Below, in pieces: positions 1-11,849 of a DNA stretch of 64,000 nt. The stretch spans positions 39,713,858-39,777,857 of the forward strand of contig CM057230.1 in NCBI GenBank assembly GCA_029891385.1, written 5' to 3'. A program made the position numbers and the translations under genes. Below the pieces are notes generated by a model that saw only the letters and a program-made list of their open reading frames with translations, did no database searches and was not told where the DNA came from. The stretch is from Erythroxylum novogranatense (Eukaryota; Streptophyta; Magnoliopsida; Malpighiales; Erythroxylaceae). Position 1 is the stretch's first letter, and each line of letters opens with the position of its first letter.

Positions 1-1146
1 CGTTTTAACGAAGCTTTTATCCATCGGTTGATTCCGTCGCTGATTTATATTACCAACATAATCCAGGCATTTTCTATCAGTAATTTTCGTCACTAAACGA
101 TATTTTTCTTGTAGTGTTACATAATTATAAGACTAGAACTTATTGTACTAATAAACAAAGTGCGGTCTAGTGACAATATGGGAAAGCAACAATTTATAAT
201 TTCTAAAAGGAGCTTTCAGTTATAGTTAAGATATTTAGTAGGTGAGTCACAAATATGTAGATATTTCTTAGGTTTAAAGCATTTATATGAAAGTAGAATT
301 TCTTGTATTGAATTTAAATTACTAGAAGGACTGATGGTCTCCATTATTAATGGTTAAAGATTTGAAAGTTGCCACATCATTTTGACATTCCTTTTAAATT
401 TTTTAACTCTATAACTTGCAAAATATTAGTTTTTATGCACAAAAATTGAGTGTGCATTTGATTTGTCTTGTGTGAGATCATATCGTCCATCAAATATGGA
501 TTTTCGTCCTCAAATCTTTTTTGTTTTCCCATTTTATAAGAACATAAAGTCAAATTGTGTTCATGAAGAATAGGGTAATACTTCCTCCAAATATGATGCC
601 TTCAACGTTCCAATTTAGCTTTTTGTGTGGATAGCATATACTCCACGGGAATACAAATCATATTTGAAAGTTAATTTAATTATAATTTTATAATTGGTAC
701 AAAATAATTAGAATTTACATTCTTTCAACTTTTGTTAATTTTAATTTTTTTAAAATAAGTTTATTATAATTAAAACATTTAATTATAGTTTTATAAATGA
801 TGAGATATATCTCAATTACAAAGAATTCTTTTTCTTAAAATATTTATCGGCATGTCAATTTTAGATACCCAACTTATACTTTATTATAATTAACCAGTTA
901 ATTGATAATGTCACAAGAAAATCTTCCAAAAGGCTTTCCTTTATTTATACAAATACTATACGAGTATAAGATTAACGCTGAGATGCTCATTCTCTTAACC
1001 TAAGCATTATTATTGTCATTTTTTATAATTAAATTAACATATATGGTTTTAAAGGAAGAACGGAAATGGAAGGAAAGAGCCGTTCAGTCTTTTGTTTTAT
1101 TCAGTAGGGACACTAGTAAGCTGCCAACTATATTCAGTTAAATTTG
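1..1146. other. AT-rich intergenic spacer
   Basis: No open frame, repeat or RNA gene could be supported here. The stretch is AT-rich. An AATAAAA (minus strand, 1095-1101) about 45 bases past the stop of the neighbouring gene is a plausible polyadenylation signal for it. Confidence 0.6.
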
Positions 1147-3465
1147 TTACACGCTTATGCAGAAGGCATATAGTGAAGTTCCAGGAGTCCATGTTGGATG
1201 GAACCTTGCAACCCCCACCGTATAACCATTACCGAGATAAATGCAACCGTAACTCGCCGAAACACCACCGTATATTGTGGCTCCGGTGTTGTACGACCAG
1301 ACGATTTCCCCAGTTCTAGTGTCCATTGCGTATAGAGGACCATTAGGAGCCACTGAACCAGCAAAAAGTAGATCATTCACTACCGAGACAGGTCCATGAG
1401 ACGTGTCGTTGCTGGGGTTCGCTGTTGACCACAGTATTTGCCCTGAATTTGCTTCCAGGGCCACCCAAGCTCCTGCAGTTGTTGTCAGGTTGGACGGTGC
1501 AAGCCTGAAACTTTCTCGATTGCTATTGACAATGTTTGTATACACTGTCCGACCGTCGTTGGCTGCACCCCATTGCCCTCCTCCCTCCAAGCCACCCGGC
1601 CCTGCACGCTGTTTACTCAAACAATAGTTACCTTATCAGTTCTTCAAAAAAAAATTTCATATTTGTAACAATTTTGGTAATTTCCCAATTTGTTATAGGT
1701 GCAATCATGCCTGCACAACTGCAATCACAACAATAGTATGAAATTGCAACTTCGTTTGCGCTAGCTATATAAAGTTCTGAGTAAAATTTAGTTCATCACT
1801 TGTGGGTTACCTTGAGCCAGACTATAGCACCATTATCACGGTCTAGAGCCCAAGCATAGCCGCTCTTCTGAACGGCCACCACAATATCACGCAGTCTTCC
1901 ATTCATAACTATGCTGAGAAGCATCGGAGCCTCTCCGAAGTCTGCATCTAAGTTAGGACCTGGGGGGCAATCAGGATTGTTGGGAACCAAACAAGCAAAA
2001 TAAAAAACATCATAACCTCCCAGTTGCATGGACCATGCAATGATTCCTGTATCAATATTGATAGCTAGAATGGAGTCGAAGTGGACGTCTGGTCCAATAC
2101 ATCGATCGGGTTGGGTCGGCTTCGTTGTCTGGTTGTTTTGCCTCGCTTGACAAGCCTCGACATCTGGCGGAGCCCTGTAGAGGTTTCCAGTCCCGATATA
2201 CACTTGCCGTCTAATTACATCAATTGAAGGACTGCTTCCCCATATGGCAGCTCCTGAGTAGCCTCCTAATCTTCCACCATTATCAGGAATCATATAGGTT
2301 CGCCACATAATTGCACCAGTTCGAACATCTAGCTTCACAAAACTGCCTCTGAATGTGCAACATTGTTGAGCAGGTAATATTTCTTCAAGTGAGGACACAC
2401 CAATCAAGCAAGACCTATTTAACATAAGTTAATTCAAACTTATGAAGACAAACTGATCCATGAGCTGATACGCCCAAAATCCTCAAGAAGTTCGAACATG
2501 AATTATCTAAGAAGAGAGATTTCATTTGCACCCTTAAGGTTCATTGTTACTGCTACCCCTAAATCGCAATATTTGTAAGAAACAACTTAATTCCATGTTA
2601 TCCCAAGTCAGGTGAGTACTTGATTGACATGAAACCAAAATTGTAAGAGATTTACCCCAAAAAAAATGTTCCAGATTGCGAGATCACAGCTAAAGGCCGG
2701 GGGTCCAACTGAGTAGACCACACGAGTCTGCCACTTGATCGAGTCACAGCTATAACATAGGCTGGACCATATATTCCAACGATAAGGAGATCATTGGCAA
2801 TGGTCGGAGTTGCTCTTGAAACTGTTGTGTTAACCGTAACTCCTGTCCCATTTAGTCCTGTTATTTGGCTAAGGTTCTGCTTCCATATTAGGGAACCATC
2901 GAATGCATTCAGTGCATAGAGGAATCCGTTCCATGAAGGAAAGTAAACAACTCCGTCAGCTATTGCAGGAGTTGCAGATATGTCCTTACCGGCAAAAAAG
3001 GTCCACTTCAACTTCAGTTTTCTAACCGTCGACCGATTGATCAGCACCTCTCCAGTGGCGCGCCTTGAATTGCTTATATCAGCCCCATGATTTAGCCACT
3101 GAAACATGGTTACGTTGAAGTTCTAGAATAAAATAAGCTTGCAACTAAAACCAAGTGCTTAAACTGGCAAAACGTGAAATCTCCATCAAAATTTAAATAC
3201 AATATATGAAGGATTTTGACCTTCTCTTTTGTCGTCGGAAAAGGACTTAGTTCAGTCTACGATTATATATACAATAGGATATATCGGTTCAACCTAATCC
3301 CAGTTAGATCAACATAAGAAAATTAAAAAATATAAAAAAGAAGAATACTATAGCAGATTGAGTACTTACAATTGCATTGGCATCATCAGTAAATGAGAAA
3401 AGGCATAAAACTACGAGCAGAAGTCTGATAAGCCCCAAAAAAGTTTGGGTTTTAACATAAGCCAT
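1147..3465 (-). CDS. PQQ beta-propeller protein, polyvinylalcohol dehydrogenase-like
   Basis: Four exons on the minus strand: 3465-3370, 3122-2656, 2414-1811 and 1608-1147. All introns are GT-AG and the phases join cleanly into about 542 residues. The start is the ATG at 3465, which opens a hydrophobic signal-peptide-like N-terminus (MAYVKTQTFLGLIRLLLVVL), so the product probably enters the secretory pathway. At least seven W-type propeller repeats are visible, each ending like DxxTGxxxW, for example YAMDTRTGEIVW and KLDVRTGAIMW. Plant relatives are annotated as polyvinylalcohol dehydrogenase-like quinoproteins, but the real substrate in plants is not established, so the enzymatic role is inferred only from the fold. 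No frameshift or internal stop is seen and the length is normal for the family. The gene looks intact. A minus-strand AATAAAA lies just downstream. Confidence 0.9.
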
Positions 3466-4639
3466 TTTGATTAGGCAATACCGATGAGACTCTTTAACAA
3501 GATAAGATTCAAGAAGCCAATATGCACTTTAGATTAATGACTATACAGTTTTTGTGATTTTAAAGTAACGAGCAGAAGAATTTTGACTTCTATACGCTAT
3601 TGGATGGTAGTACCATGCCTAGCTATGGAGGTAGTAAGGGGTTCCCAAAGATGTCACTGACCACCGAAGGAGTTGGGGCCACGATACTCATAGTCGTTGG
3701 CTGACTAACTTCTGCACACAGTTTTAGGCACATTATTAATGGTCTTCAATACAAGCTTACCCCATTTTGACCTTTTATTTCTTCTCTTTTCAAGTTTCTG
3801 TTTTTATTTTTTCTTTAACTAAGATTTAGTGACTAATCCCTTACTGGTTTGTAGGTACCTTACATGATGGGACAATGACCCAAAAATTTAAGACTGTTCT
3901 ATACCTCAAATTAAGGATCGAATTTCTGATCTTTGGTTAACGATGGATGAGTCTTTACCACTCAACCACATCCTCGGTTTCCAAGTTTCTGTTTTTTAAG
4001 GTTGAGCTTTGATAAGTTGAGCGCACGGTTGAGAGAGTTTGTAAGTTCATATCCAGATTCAAGAGAAAACTTGTAACTAGTGGAAACTGAAATCTTGAAA
4101 TTCTTCAGCAGGTTCAAATTTTGTGGTAAGCATGCACGTAAGATTTGAAACCGCTTTTGTTATCATAGACCAATACAAAACAACTTCAGTTACAGTTCAG
4201 ACATTAACAAAAGCAGCCCATGAATGTGCATAACTGAAAGTCCACTAGAAGGAATGGGGTGAGGAAGCTGACAAACAACCAAGCAACAAAGTTACAGCTT
4301 TTTGAAACAAGTTCCGCACTGATTTTCTTGTCTATCTAAATAATTCAAGTTGTTATTAAATTAACTCCTAAAATCTTATCCGCTCTGACAATCAATCTTT
4401 ATGATAATCTAATGACTGAGTAAGCATAATAATCGTAGACAAAAAGGGTACAATATTTCATATCCGAAAATGAATCTCCCCTACTTTCCTTCTGTTTATG
4501 ACAGGGAAAACCACAGACTCAGCAAAACAGTACCTTCTACCTTGTGCCTTAACAGATGAGTAAGGACACATGCATGGATATATATATAACTGCAGCTAGG
4601 GCATAAAGGACTTGATATATAGTATATACCAGTAGCTAC
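3466..4639. other. intergenic spacer
   Basis: This is the upstream region of the PQQ-propeller gene and the downstream region of MIR395. No supported gene or repeat was seen. No convincing TATA box for the propeller gene could be picked out. Confidence 0.5.
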
Positions 4640-4760
4640 GCCAAGCACAAACATTATCAGATGGCACCCAGAGTTCCCCCAAACACTTCAGTAGGTTCAT
4701 AAAATAGCCCCAGTGAAGTGTTCAGAGGAACTCAAGGGGACAGCTGACTGCCTCATCTTT
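4640..4760 (-). ncRNA. MIR395: MIR395 microRNA precursor
   Basis: On the minus strand the 3' arm (4691-4671) reads exactly as the canonical plant miR395, beginning CUGAAGUGUUUGGGGG and ending GAACUC. The 5' arm (4733-4713) is the matching star, beginning GAGUUCCUCUGAACAC, so the two arms pair along a typical stem with a short loop at 4692-4712. The stem extends imperfectly past both arms. Mature sequence in the 3' arm is the family norm. In other plants miR395 is induced by sulfate starvation and cleaves transcripts of ATP sulfurylases and the sulfate transporter SULTR2;1; that is family knowledge, not shown here. Precursor ends are approximate. Only this one copy was seen, although MIR395 genes are often clustered. 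Confidence 0.93.
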
Positions 4761-4804
4761 CTCTTCATTGTGTTCCTCTCTGGTTAAACACTCTTACCCA
4801 CTAC

Positions 4805-4816
4805 CCATATATATAG
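4805..4816 (-). promoter_or_regulatory. TATA box of MIR395
   Basis: The minus strand reads CTATATATATGG about 60 bases upstream of the hairpin base, which would place transcription start near 4780. Position and sequence suit a Pol II microRNA promoter; assignment is by inference. Confidence 0.6.
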
Positions 4817-6729
4817 TGAACCATCTAACAGATCAATGCCACCCCAATTCTATCTTCCGTATTCCTATTCACAGAAAATGTTCCTTTTGCTATACAAGAG
4901 GGGACCATCAGAGAGATGAGAGAAAATCACCAAGTTGCCAGAAAACTGAACCTGGTCACATTATTGGATGATGGGATCGGTGGACACTGAAAGAAAATGG
5001 TAATAAGAGAATCCAAATCGTCGAAAGCTCTTCATCGTTCTCTCGTACCTCTTTCATATCCATCTTTTCGATTTTATCTAGGGGACATAAGCTACAGCTT
5101 AATTTACCAGTCTCCAATTACTTGTTCTTCCTCAACTCCAAGATATAAATCAATTATTGCCAACTTAATTAATAAATTTTAACGTCCAAATGCCATTAGT
5201 GATCTAATTAAGCAATCCTAAGTGTAGTTTTGATGGGTTTGGTTATATCATGACACAACAAAAAGTCCAAGTGCAAGGCATACGTTTTCTTTTGGACAGA
5301 AAGACACTGTCTTTCTTTGCTTAAATGGCAAAGCTAAAAAGAGAGCTGTGGATAAAGATCACTGGAAAAAGGTAAGCGTGGCATGGCATAGACGTGGCCA
5401 CACAAGTCTGATATGGTTCTTAACCTTGTATGAAGCCAGCCCACACTTCCGTCTAGTTTCACTTGGAAAAGCTTTATGTAGTCGTAGTCTTCTGAAGGGA
5501 ACAGGGCCAACTACATGAATAGAATAGATCCAAAGAGGGAGAGATGTCTAAACAGGCACTAGAATAACAAGCTTTAATTACCAAACTTAACTCGTCCCAA
5601 TTTAACTTGTTAAATTGTAACTTGCATGGCGGTCCTTACGTTTTATAAGGTTAGCTGGTTAGGTAAATAAAAAAGTTTCTTATTTTATTTTTTTAAGATA
5701 ATTAAGATTGGACTCTTATGAAAAATAAAAGAAATAAAATAGAGACTTTTTATTGCTTTTTATAAAAATTAAGATTTTTATAAAGAATAAAATAAAATAG
5801 GACTTTTTTGTTGTTTATTTTATTTTTTATAAAATTGACTCCGGACAAATGACTTACCTGCCCTTACCTAGGGCAGGGTCTAGTAACTTGACAGAAGACT
5901 GATGTAAAAAGATCTAACAGTTACATTTGAGCGCTGCAGAGTTATAAAAGAGAAAGAGCAATTAAGTAGAGCCAGTTTTTGCATAATGATTAGATGTATT
6001 GAGTTGGGCAAGACAATAAATATAGGGGATGGATGTCGGTAGGGGTAATAGAATGTAATGCTAATGAAATTAGGAATAAAAGGATTAATAAAATAAGATT
6101 GTGCAACTTAAATATCAAACGGAAAATGTCTGATGCCTTACCTGTATCTATGAGCTAAGCATGTTTAACTCTAAAACTACTCTACCAGTCAGAAAATGAA
6201 CATTGACAACGGAATGCCAAAGACTGGAGCCACTTCAATGTACGTTGATGTGTAGTTTCAATATACAAACATTCACTTTTACTGACCAAAGACTGGAGCT
6301 TTCCAGCGTCTTGATTGAACTCGTTTCATGTTTATATTCATACTCCACATAATATTTCCATTACCTTCACTAAAAAGCAAAAAGAAAAAGAGAACCAGTA
6401 GCAATTCAAGGTATCCCTCAAATTTGTTTCTTAACAATGGCATCGATCCAGACAAGTACCCTCTTCAAGTGGATTTATGGGTTAAACTCAAGAAAATGAA
6501 GAAGATATTCATTTCTTCCTTTTATTCCAATGATCTATTTTTAAGAATATTTTGTGTCTATGGGCGATGTGATATATTTCTGACAGTGAAAGGGCAGATC
6601 GATAGAATGATGTACACGTACGTAAGAAAAAAGGGTCTAACGCTTTGCTTCAGCATTTTCGTTATCTCCCTGTAGCCAGTGTTGCGTCCAGGTTCAGTAT
6701 ATTTATTGGTCCGTACTCTATCAAATTTC
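4817..6729. other. intergenic spacer with MIR395 upstream region
   Basis: This contains the MIR395 promoter region on the minus strand and then AT-rich spacer. 5660-5840 is low-complexity, with several near-repeats of TTTTTATAAAATTAAGA-like sequence. Small open frames at 4768-4971, 4997-5182 and 6328-6675 have no recognisable domain or gene context and are not called. Confidence 0.5.
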
Positions 6730-7132
6730 TGTTGAATTTGATTCTATTGTTATCCCATATTAGTTGAAAACAATAATTGAGATAAGGCTTTTATTTATAT
6801 AAAGAGATTGCTACCTTCTTAGTTAATGTATCAATACAAAGTTAAAGATTTGTATGATAAATTTGACTCTAATTAAATTCTTCTTTTGAGGTGAGAGTTG
6901 GAGAGTTTGTCTTTGGTATTTTTTTGTGGATGTGTTAGTGTATTAAGGGATTGGGTGAGAAAAAAATTATGCGATTGTAAAGATTTTTTACATAGTAGAT
7001 TTTCTTCTCGATGTCCATAATTTTTCTTCGATTTGAGAGTTTTCACTTAAATTCTCTTGCGTTGTTATTATCTGATATTTTTGTCTATCAAATATCATTG
7101 AGTATGGGTTTGGAATGTCTAAATTTTCAACA
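6730..7132 (+). repeat. 5' LTR of the 6.7-11.7 kb Copia element
   Basis: Starts TGTTGAATTTG and ends TCAACA just before the tRNA-Met primer-binding site. It matches 11344-11747 along its full length with scattered substitutions. A TATATAAAG-like core promoter lies near 6797. Confidence 0.88.
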
Positions 7133-7331
7133 ATTGGTATCAGAGCCAAGTTGTGTTTTTCTTGAAAATTATAAGTATACTCTGTGGTCGCAGTTTTGAC
7201 TAATCTTTCACATCAGAAAAGATTTTCTTAAGAAAGATTCATTTGGTGCGGTGGAATTTTGGGGTGGTAGTATGATAGTACATGTCTAGGAAAGCTTTGG
7301 CTAAGAAAAGACTTGGTATTTAAGTGTGTCC

Positions 7332-10038
7332 TGTAGTGCCCCCTCACCATAGGGTACACATCGGGACGCCCGAAGGTCGCTCCGACACGTATCCCACGAT
7401 AAAGGTGCACTACCAGAAAATCCGACTGTTAATCCACATGGCATCGCAATAATTAAAACAATAATATATCAGAAATCAGTAAATTTTAAAATCCAAAATA
7501 ATCTTGATACAGTCATCCAATATCAGAATAGACAAGTCTATCAGTTCCCTAAACAACACCAAAAAGGAAACTGATTCAAGCATCTATCATAAGTCATCCG
7601 CAAAAGCCCAACCCAGCTGACCGACCTGTGTGCCATCGCTTCTCTTGCCAAAGACGCTTCGACGACGTGAAAAGACTATCTCCGGAGCTAGGGGCCTAAT
7701 CTATCAGTCCTGAAAAATTAGATGCAATTTTTGGGTGAGTTTGCGAACTCAGTGAGAAACCATCATCGATGATTCACTCAAATCATGCATTACGCATATT
7801 GCGTACAGCACGGCAGTATTCAATTTATCATATAACAATTTACAATAGCATGTAACAATTTGCAGTATCATATCACAATTTACAATAAATCATGTCATCA
7901 CGTAATCAGTCATTGTCACAAATCAGTTAATCATGAAATTGCAATGCATACGTGACTCTTTTCCAGTTATTCAGTGTTGTGCCCAATCGCTTAGTCGAAG
8001 TCGATTCGGTGGGGACGCGTGGGATTTTCTCCCCTCGGGCTCAAGCGGTCGGTCAAGACAAAGATTAGAGCTCGAGGCTTATTTCAGTAAAAATCGCGAC
8101 TTGGGTCACAACGTTCATTATCTGATCATGCCTTTATGCATGTAATGCAGTGTTCAGTAATTCAGTGATATGGCTATAAAAGCCCAGTATTTTAATTCTC
8201 AATGTCATGCAGTAGTCCAATCCCATACAGTAGAAGCATGCAATTCGATTATATTCATTTCAGTAAGCATGCAATTCACATTGGCAAGTAATTCACATAG
8301 AGCATTTAGACAATCAGGAATTTGAGAAACTAACTAGGTTACTCACCTGTAACTTCCGAGCTACTGCCTGGAAGTCCCAGCAATATCCGTAGAATGACGA
8401 TCCAACGGCGCCTCTATAACAGTTAAATAAATCCCCATTACTAGATGCTCAGTCAAAACAGTTCAATGATGCATATGTCTCAGTAAAAATATGTACAATG
8501 CATGTTCACGATTTCCGACGCTAAAACCCAATTTTGAACTCTTATGCCCCATTCTAACTCTTCGCTCAATTGATCGACAATAATTGATCAAATCCTAAAA
8601 TTCAGTTCAATTTCCTCAATTCATACTCCCTATAGCAATTCCCTATCCATTGGGTCAAAACCTCTATTGGAAATCCCAATTAAAACTCTAATTATCACAC
8701 TTCAATACATAGGTCACTATAGGAACCATAATTGACCTTAATCTCGATAAATCAATATCATTTAAATTAAATTCTAACTTCCATAATTATCCTCAATTGA
8801 AGACCTCTTTCTCTAGTTCGCAACGAATCAGGAATTACCTCAATCGGAGTTCTATACCATAAGTTATGCCCCATAAACTAAAAATCAATCCATCAGAAAA
8901 CTGCTCTTTGCCGCGACCTACATCCCTCGCCGCGGCTACAAAAGGTCGTCATTGCATGGCGTGAAGGACTTCGCGTGGCGTGCATCCTCCTCTTGGCTCG
9001 CCACAAGCGTAGACTAAAACGTTAATGACGTGAAACCATGCGCTCGCCGTGGCATCTCGATGCGCTCGTCGCGGCGAGCACTTAATTTACTCGTCGCGGC
9101 GAGGCTGCGCCAGACGTCGCGACGTGCGGGTTGCGCTACCATCTTCTCCGATCGCTTTCTCCTCTTCTCTCTCTAAAAACCAGTATTAAACACTCCCAAC
9201 TATCCATCCAAACACAATAAATGCCAAAAAATGTAACAACTAACCATTAATAACAACCTTAAAGCCATAAATACTTACCAATCGAAGATCAAATTCCACA
9301 AATCCCTCAAATGTCCGTAAATCCTAAAATTCTTCAAAATCAACGATTAACCACTCTCAAAGCTTCTCAACCTTCATCAATCACAATAAACAAGTTAGTC
9401 TTGCACAATGAGGAGAAAACCACAAGGAAAGATCGAAGAATCTCACCGATGGGAAGGATCGAAGATCACCGTGGAGAAGAGAAGAAGAAATGCTAAAGCC
9501 TTAGGGTAAAAATCCCCAAGTTTCAAACCTAGGTATTTATAGACATAAGTCTCCAAATCAGTTCAAATTTTAGTCTCTAAATTGTAATGGCTCAACATTT
9601 TAATTTTCTAACAGTATAACTCTAATTTTTCCATCGCCATTGGACAATTCTTTTAGTACCAGACGGTCAATCGGTCTGTCACTCGAAAATTTTCGATCCG
9701 GGCATTTTCTCCCGAATTTTCAGAAAATTTCCTATAAGCCACTATCAATTGCCAATCACTCTTAGACTATTCTAAATCAGTCATTCGAGCCCAATTATTC
9801 CTAATTTCTCAATTAATCACGATCCAGTCAGTTTCCAGTTCACAATCCAATCAATTCATACTCACAATTAAAATGCCGAAAAATCATAAATGCATGTACC
9901 TATGAATAAATGCATATGCAAGAAACCTGTTCCTCTATGATTAGAGGCCAGTAACATGTTCAATCAGTGAATGCAATGAAACCTATCAGTCCGTCCCAAA
10001 TACCAAAATACCCTTGCTAACAGTAACGGGATGTTACA
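7332..10038 (-). mobile_element. Solo LTR (about 2.7 kb), Gypsy type, minus strand
   Basis: This single 2707-bp block starts TGTAACATCCC and ends CACTACA on the minus strand, with a perfect 5-bp target duplication TGTCC at 7327-7331 and 10039-10043. It has no internal region, primer site or partner LTR, so it is a solo LTR left by LTR-LTR recombination. The TGTAACATCCC start and length resemble LTRs of Tekay/Del chromoviruses; the lineage is inference. On the minus strand a TATA box (TCTATAAATACC, about 9545-9533) marks its likely promoter. The stretch 8926-9125 holds repeated CG-rich palindromes such as CTCGTCGCGGCGAG. It splits the host Copia element upstream of gag. Confidence 0.85.
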
Positions 10039-10154
10039 TGTCCATTGTGACCCACCTCTCTTTCCTGTGAACTTTTCTAGTGTATTATTCATTTCTACGA
10101 TAAAATTCATCAAGGCAGAAGAGCATAAGAAAAATATCAGAAAATAGGGCTTCG

Positions 10155-10930
10155 AATCCTCTTAGATTTGAGGTGAAAAAATTTGACAGGTGAATCAATT
10201 TTAGTTGTGGCAAGTGCAAGTCAGGGATGTTTTGATTCAGTCTGGGTTACACAAGACATTGAAATGCAGACAAATCCCTGGTATCAATACAGGCAAATCT
10301 AGTATGAGTGATGAAGATTGGGAAGATCTAGATTTGAGACCAGCAAGTGGGATACGATTGTGTTTGGCTAAGAATGTCCTTGCGAATGTGCATGAAATAT
10401 TTACAACAAAGGAGCTATGGGAAAAGCTCGAGGAGTTGTATCAAACAAAAGACATCTCAAAGTGGGTGTACCTAAAAAAGCAGTTTCATACACTGCAGAT
10501 GAGGGAAGATACTACAATTTCAGATCATTTAAGTGTTCTCAATGGGATCGTCTCAGAACTAGAGGCAATTGGAGTTCGTATAAATGATGAGGATCAAGTT
10601 TTGAGACTCATCTGGTCTCTTCCACCTTCATATGAACATATTAAACCGATTTTGATTCATGGGAAGGAGAAGATAGTTTTTTCTGAAGTTACCGGAAAAA
10701 TTTTTTCATAAAAGAGAAGACTGAGCAGTGAAAGAAATGTTCCTCCTGAAGGCTCAACCTTAGTGGTAGCTGGATATCGGAAGAAGAACTCCATGAAGAA
10801 AAATATAGTATGCTGGACGTATGAACAATCTGAGCACGTGAAGAAAAATTTTCCGAGAGGAAGAGTTCGGCAAGAGGCTCTGGGTCAGTTAATGGAGAGA
10901 CTGACAATGTCGCTAACATTGTCTCCATAG
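10155..10930 (+). pseudogene. Copia gag remnant
   Basis: The frame from 10205 gives 168 residues of a UBN2-type Copia Gag, with WQVQVRDVLIQSGLHKTL near the start and SDHLSVLNGIVSELEAIGV in the middle. The first part (KFD..NFS) lies in another frame with a stop. After the stop at 10711 the Gag tail continues in frame shifts and includes a degenerate zinc knuckle (CWTYEQSEHVKKNFP) that has lost its second and last Cys. Gag would form the particle shell. This copy is dead, and no pol follows it. Confidence 0.8.
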
Positions 10931-11343
10931 ATGATGATCTTGTTCTCTAAAAAAGGAGGCATGTACATCCTCATGGCATACCACTAATCTCAAAGTTGCC
11001 ATGATAGAGGATGTGTTACTGTTAGCAGGTTCACAAGTTTGCACACGGGCATTAGTTTGACATTAATGCAAGGTATGTGGTGAATTTTATGTCGATAACT
11101 GATGAACTTCCAAGAAAGCCAAACATGGGAGTTGCACCATAATTTTTCAACAATGTTATTTTTGACATGTGCCAAAGTAAAAGGCTTGGAATTAGTTTAT
11201 TCTGAGTGGATATGTTTTTATGGTGGAGCATGATGCTATAAAGCATGATAATTCTCTACCATTGAGAGTTATATTATTTTCTGGAGATCTTCATTGGGGT
11301 GGAGTGTGGTTGTGGGATCAACCAAAGTCCCAAAGGTGGAGAT

Positions 11344-11747
11344 TGTTGAGTTTGACTCCGTTGTTGTCCCATATTGGTTGGGAACAACAATTGAGACAAG
11401 GCTCTTACCTATATAAGGAGGTTGCTATCTCTTTAGTTAATGTACCAATACAAAGTTAAAGACTTGTATGACAAATTTGGCTTTAGTTAAATTCCTCTTT
11501 TGAGGTAAGAGTTGGAGAGTTTGTTTTGAGTATTTCTTTGTGGGTGTGTTGGTGTATTATGGGATTGGATGAGAGGAAAAATTGTGTGATTGTAAGGATT
11601 TTTCACATAGTGAATTTTCTTCTCGGTGCTCGTGATTTTTCTCCGGTTTGGGAGTTTTCACGTAAATTCTCTTATGTTATTATTTTATGATATTTTTGTC
11701 TATCAAATATTTTTGGGTGTGGGTTTAAAAGATCTAAATTCTCAAGA
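11344..11747 (+). repeat. 3' LTR of the 6.7-11.7 kb Copia element
   Basis: It begins TGTTGAGTTTG after a purine tract, and its last dinucleotide has drifted from CA to GA. The target duplication ATTTC follows directly. Confidence 0.87.
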
Positions 11748-11849
11748 ATTTCTACCAAACACAATATCGCAGATGCATGAAAGATATGGAAGCCATCTAT
11801 AACCTTCACTTGGATACGGTTCAAGAGGCCCTATAAGTAGTGTGCCAAA

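Larger units (their letters stand above)
6730..11747 (+). mobile_element. Copia LTR retrotransposon, internally deleted
   Basis: Two LTRs of about 403 bp (6730-7132 and 11344-11747) flank the element, with a 5-bp target duplication ATTTC at 6725-6729 and 11748-11752. The LTRs begin TGTTGA and the 5' copy ends CA. A primer-binding site TGGTATCAGAGCCA (initiator-Met tRNA type) follows at 7135-7148, and a purine tract (CAAAGGTGGAGA) precedes the 3' LTR. Only gag is recognisable inside. The protease, integrase, reverse transcriptase and RNase H are missing between about 10930 and 11343, so it cannot move on its own. A 2.7-kb solo LTR of another family sits inside. The LTRs have diverged visibly, suggesting an old insertion. 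Confidence 0.9.

Noticed and set aside
4768..5182. Two small plus-strand open frames (67 and 61 codons)
   Set aside because: They lie in the promoter of the minus-strand MIR395, show no domain and no coding bias.
6328..6675. 115-codon plus-strand open frame
   Set aside because: No recognisable domain, AT-driven composition, no intron-exon or promoter support.
7135..7148. TGGTATCAGAGCC as part of a tRNA gene
   Set aside because: It is a primer-binding site directly after an LTR; no cloverleaf can be formed with the flanks.
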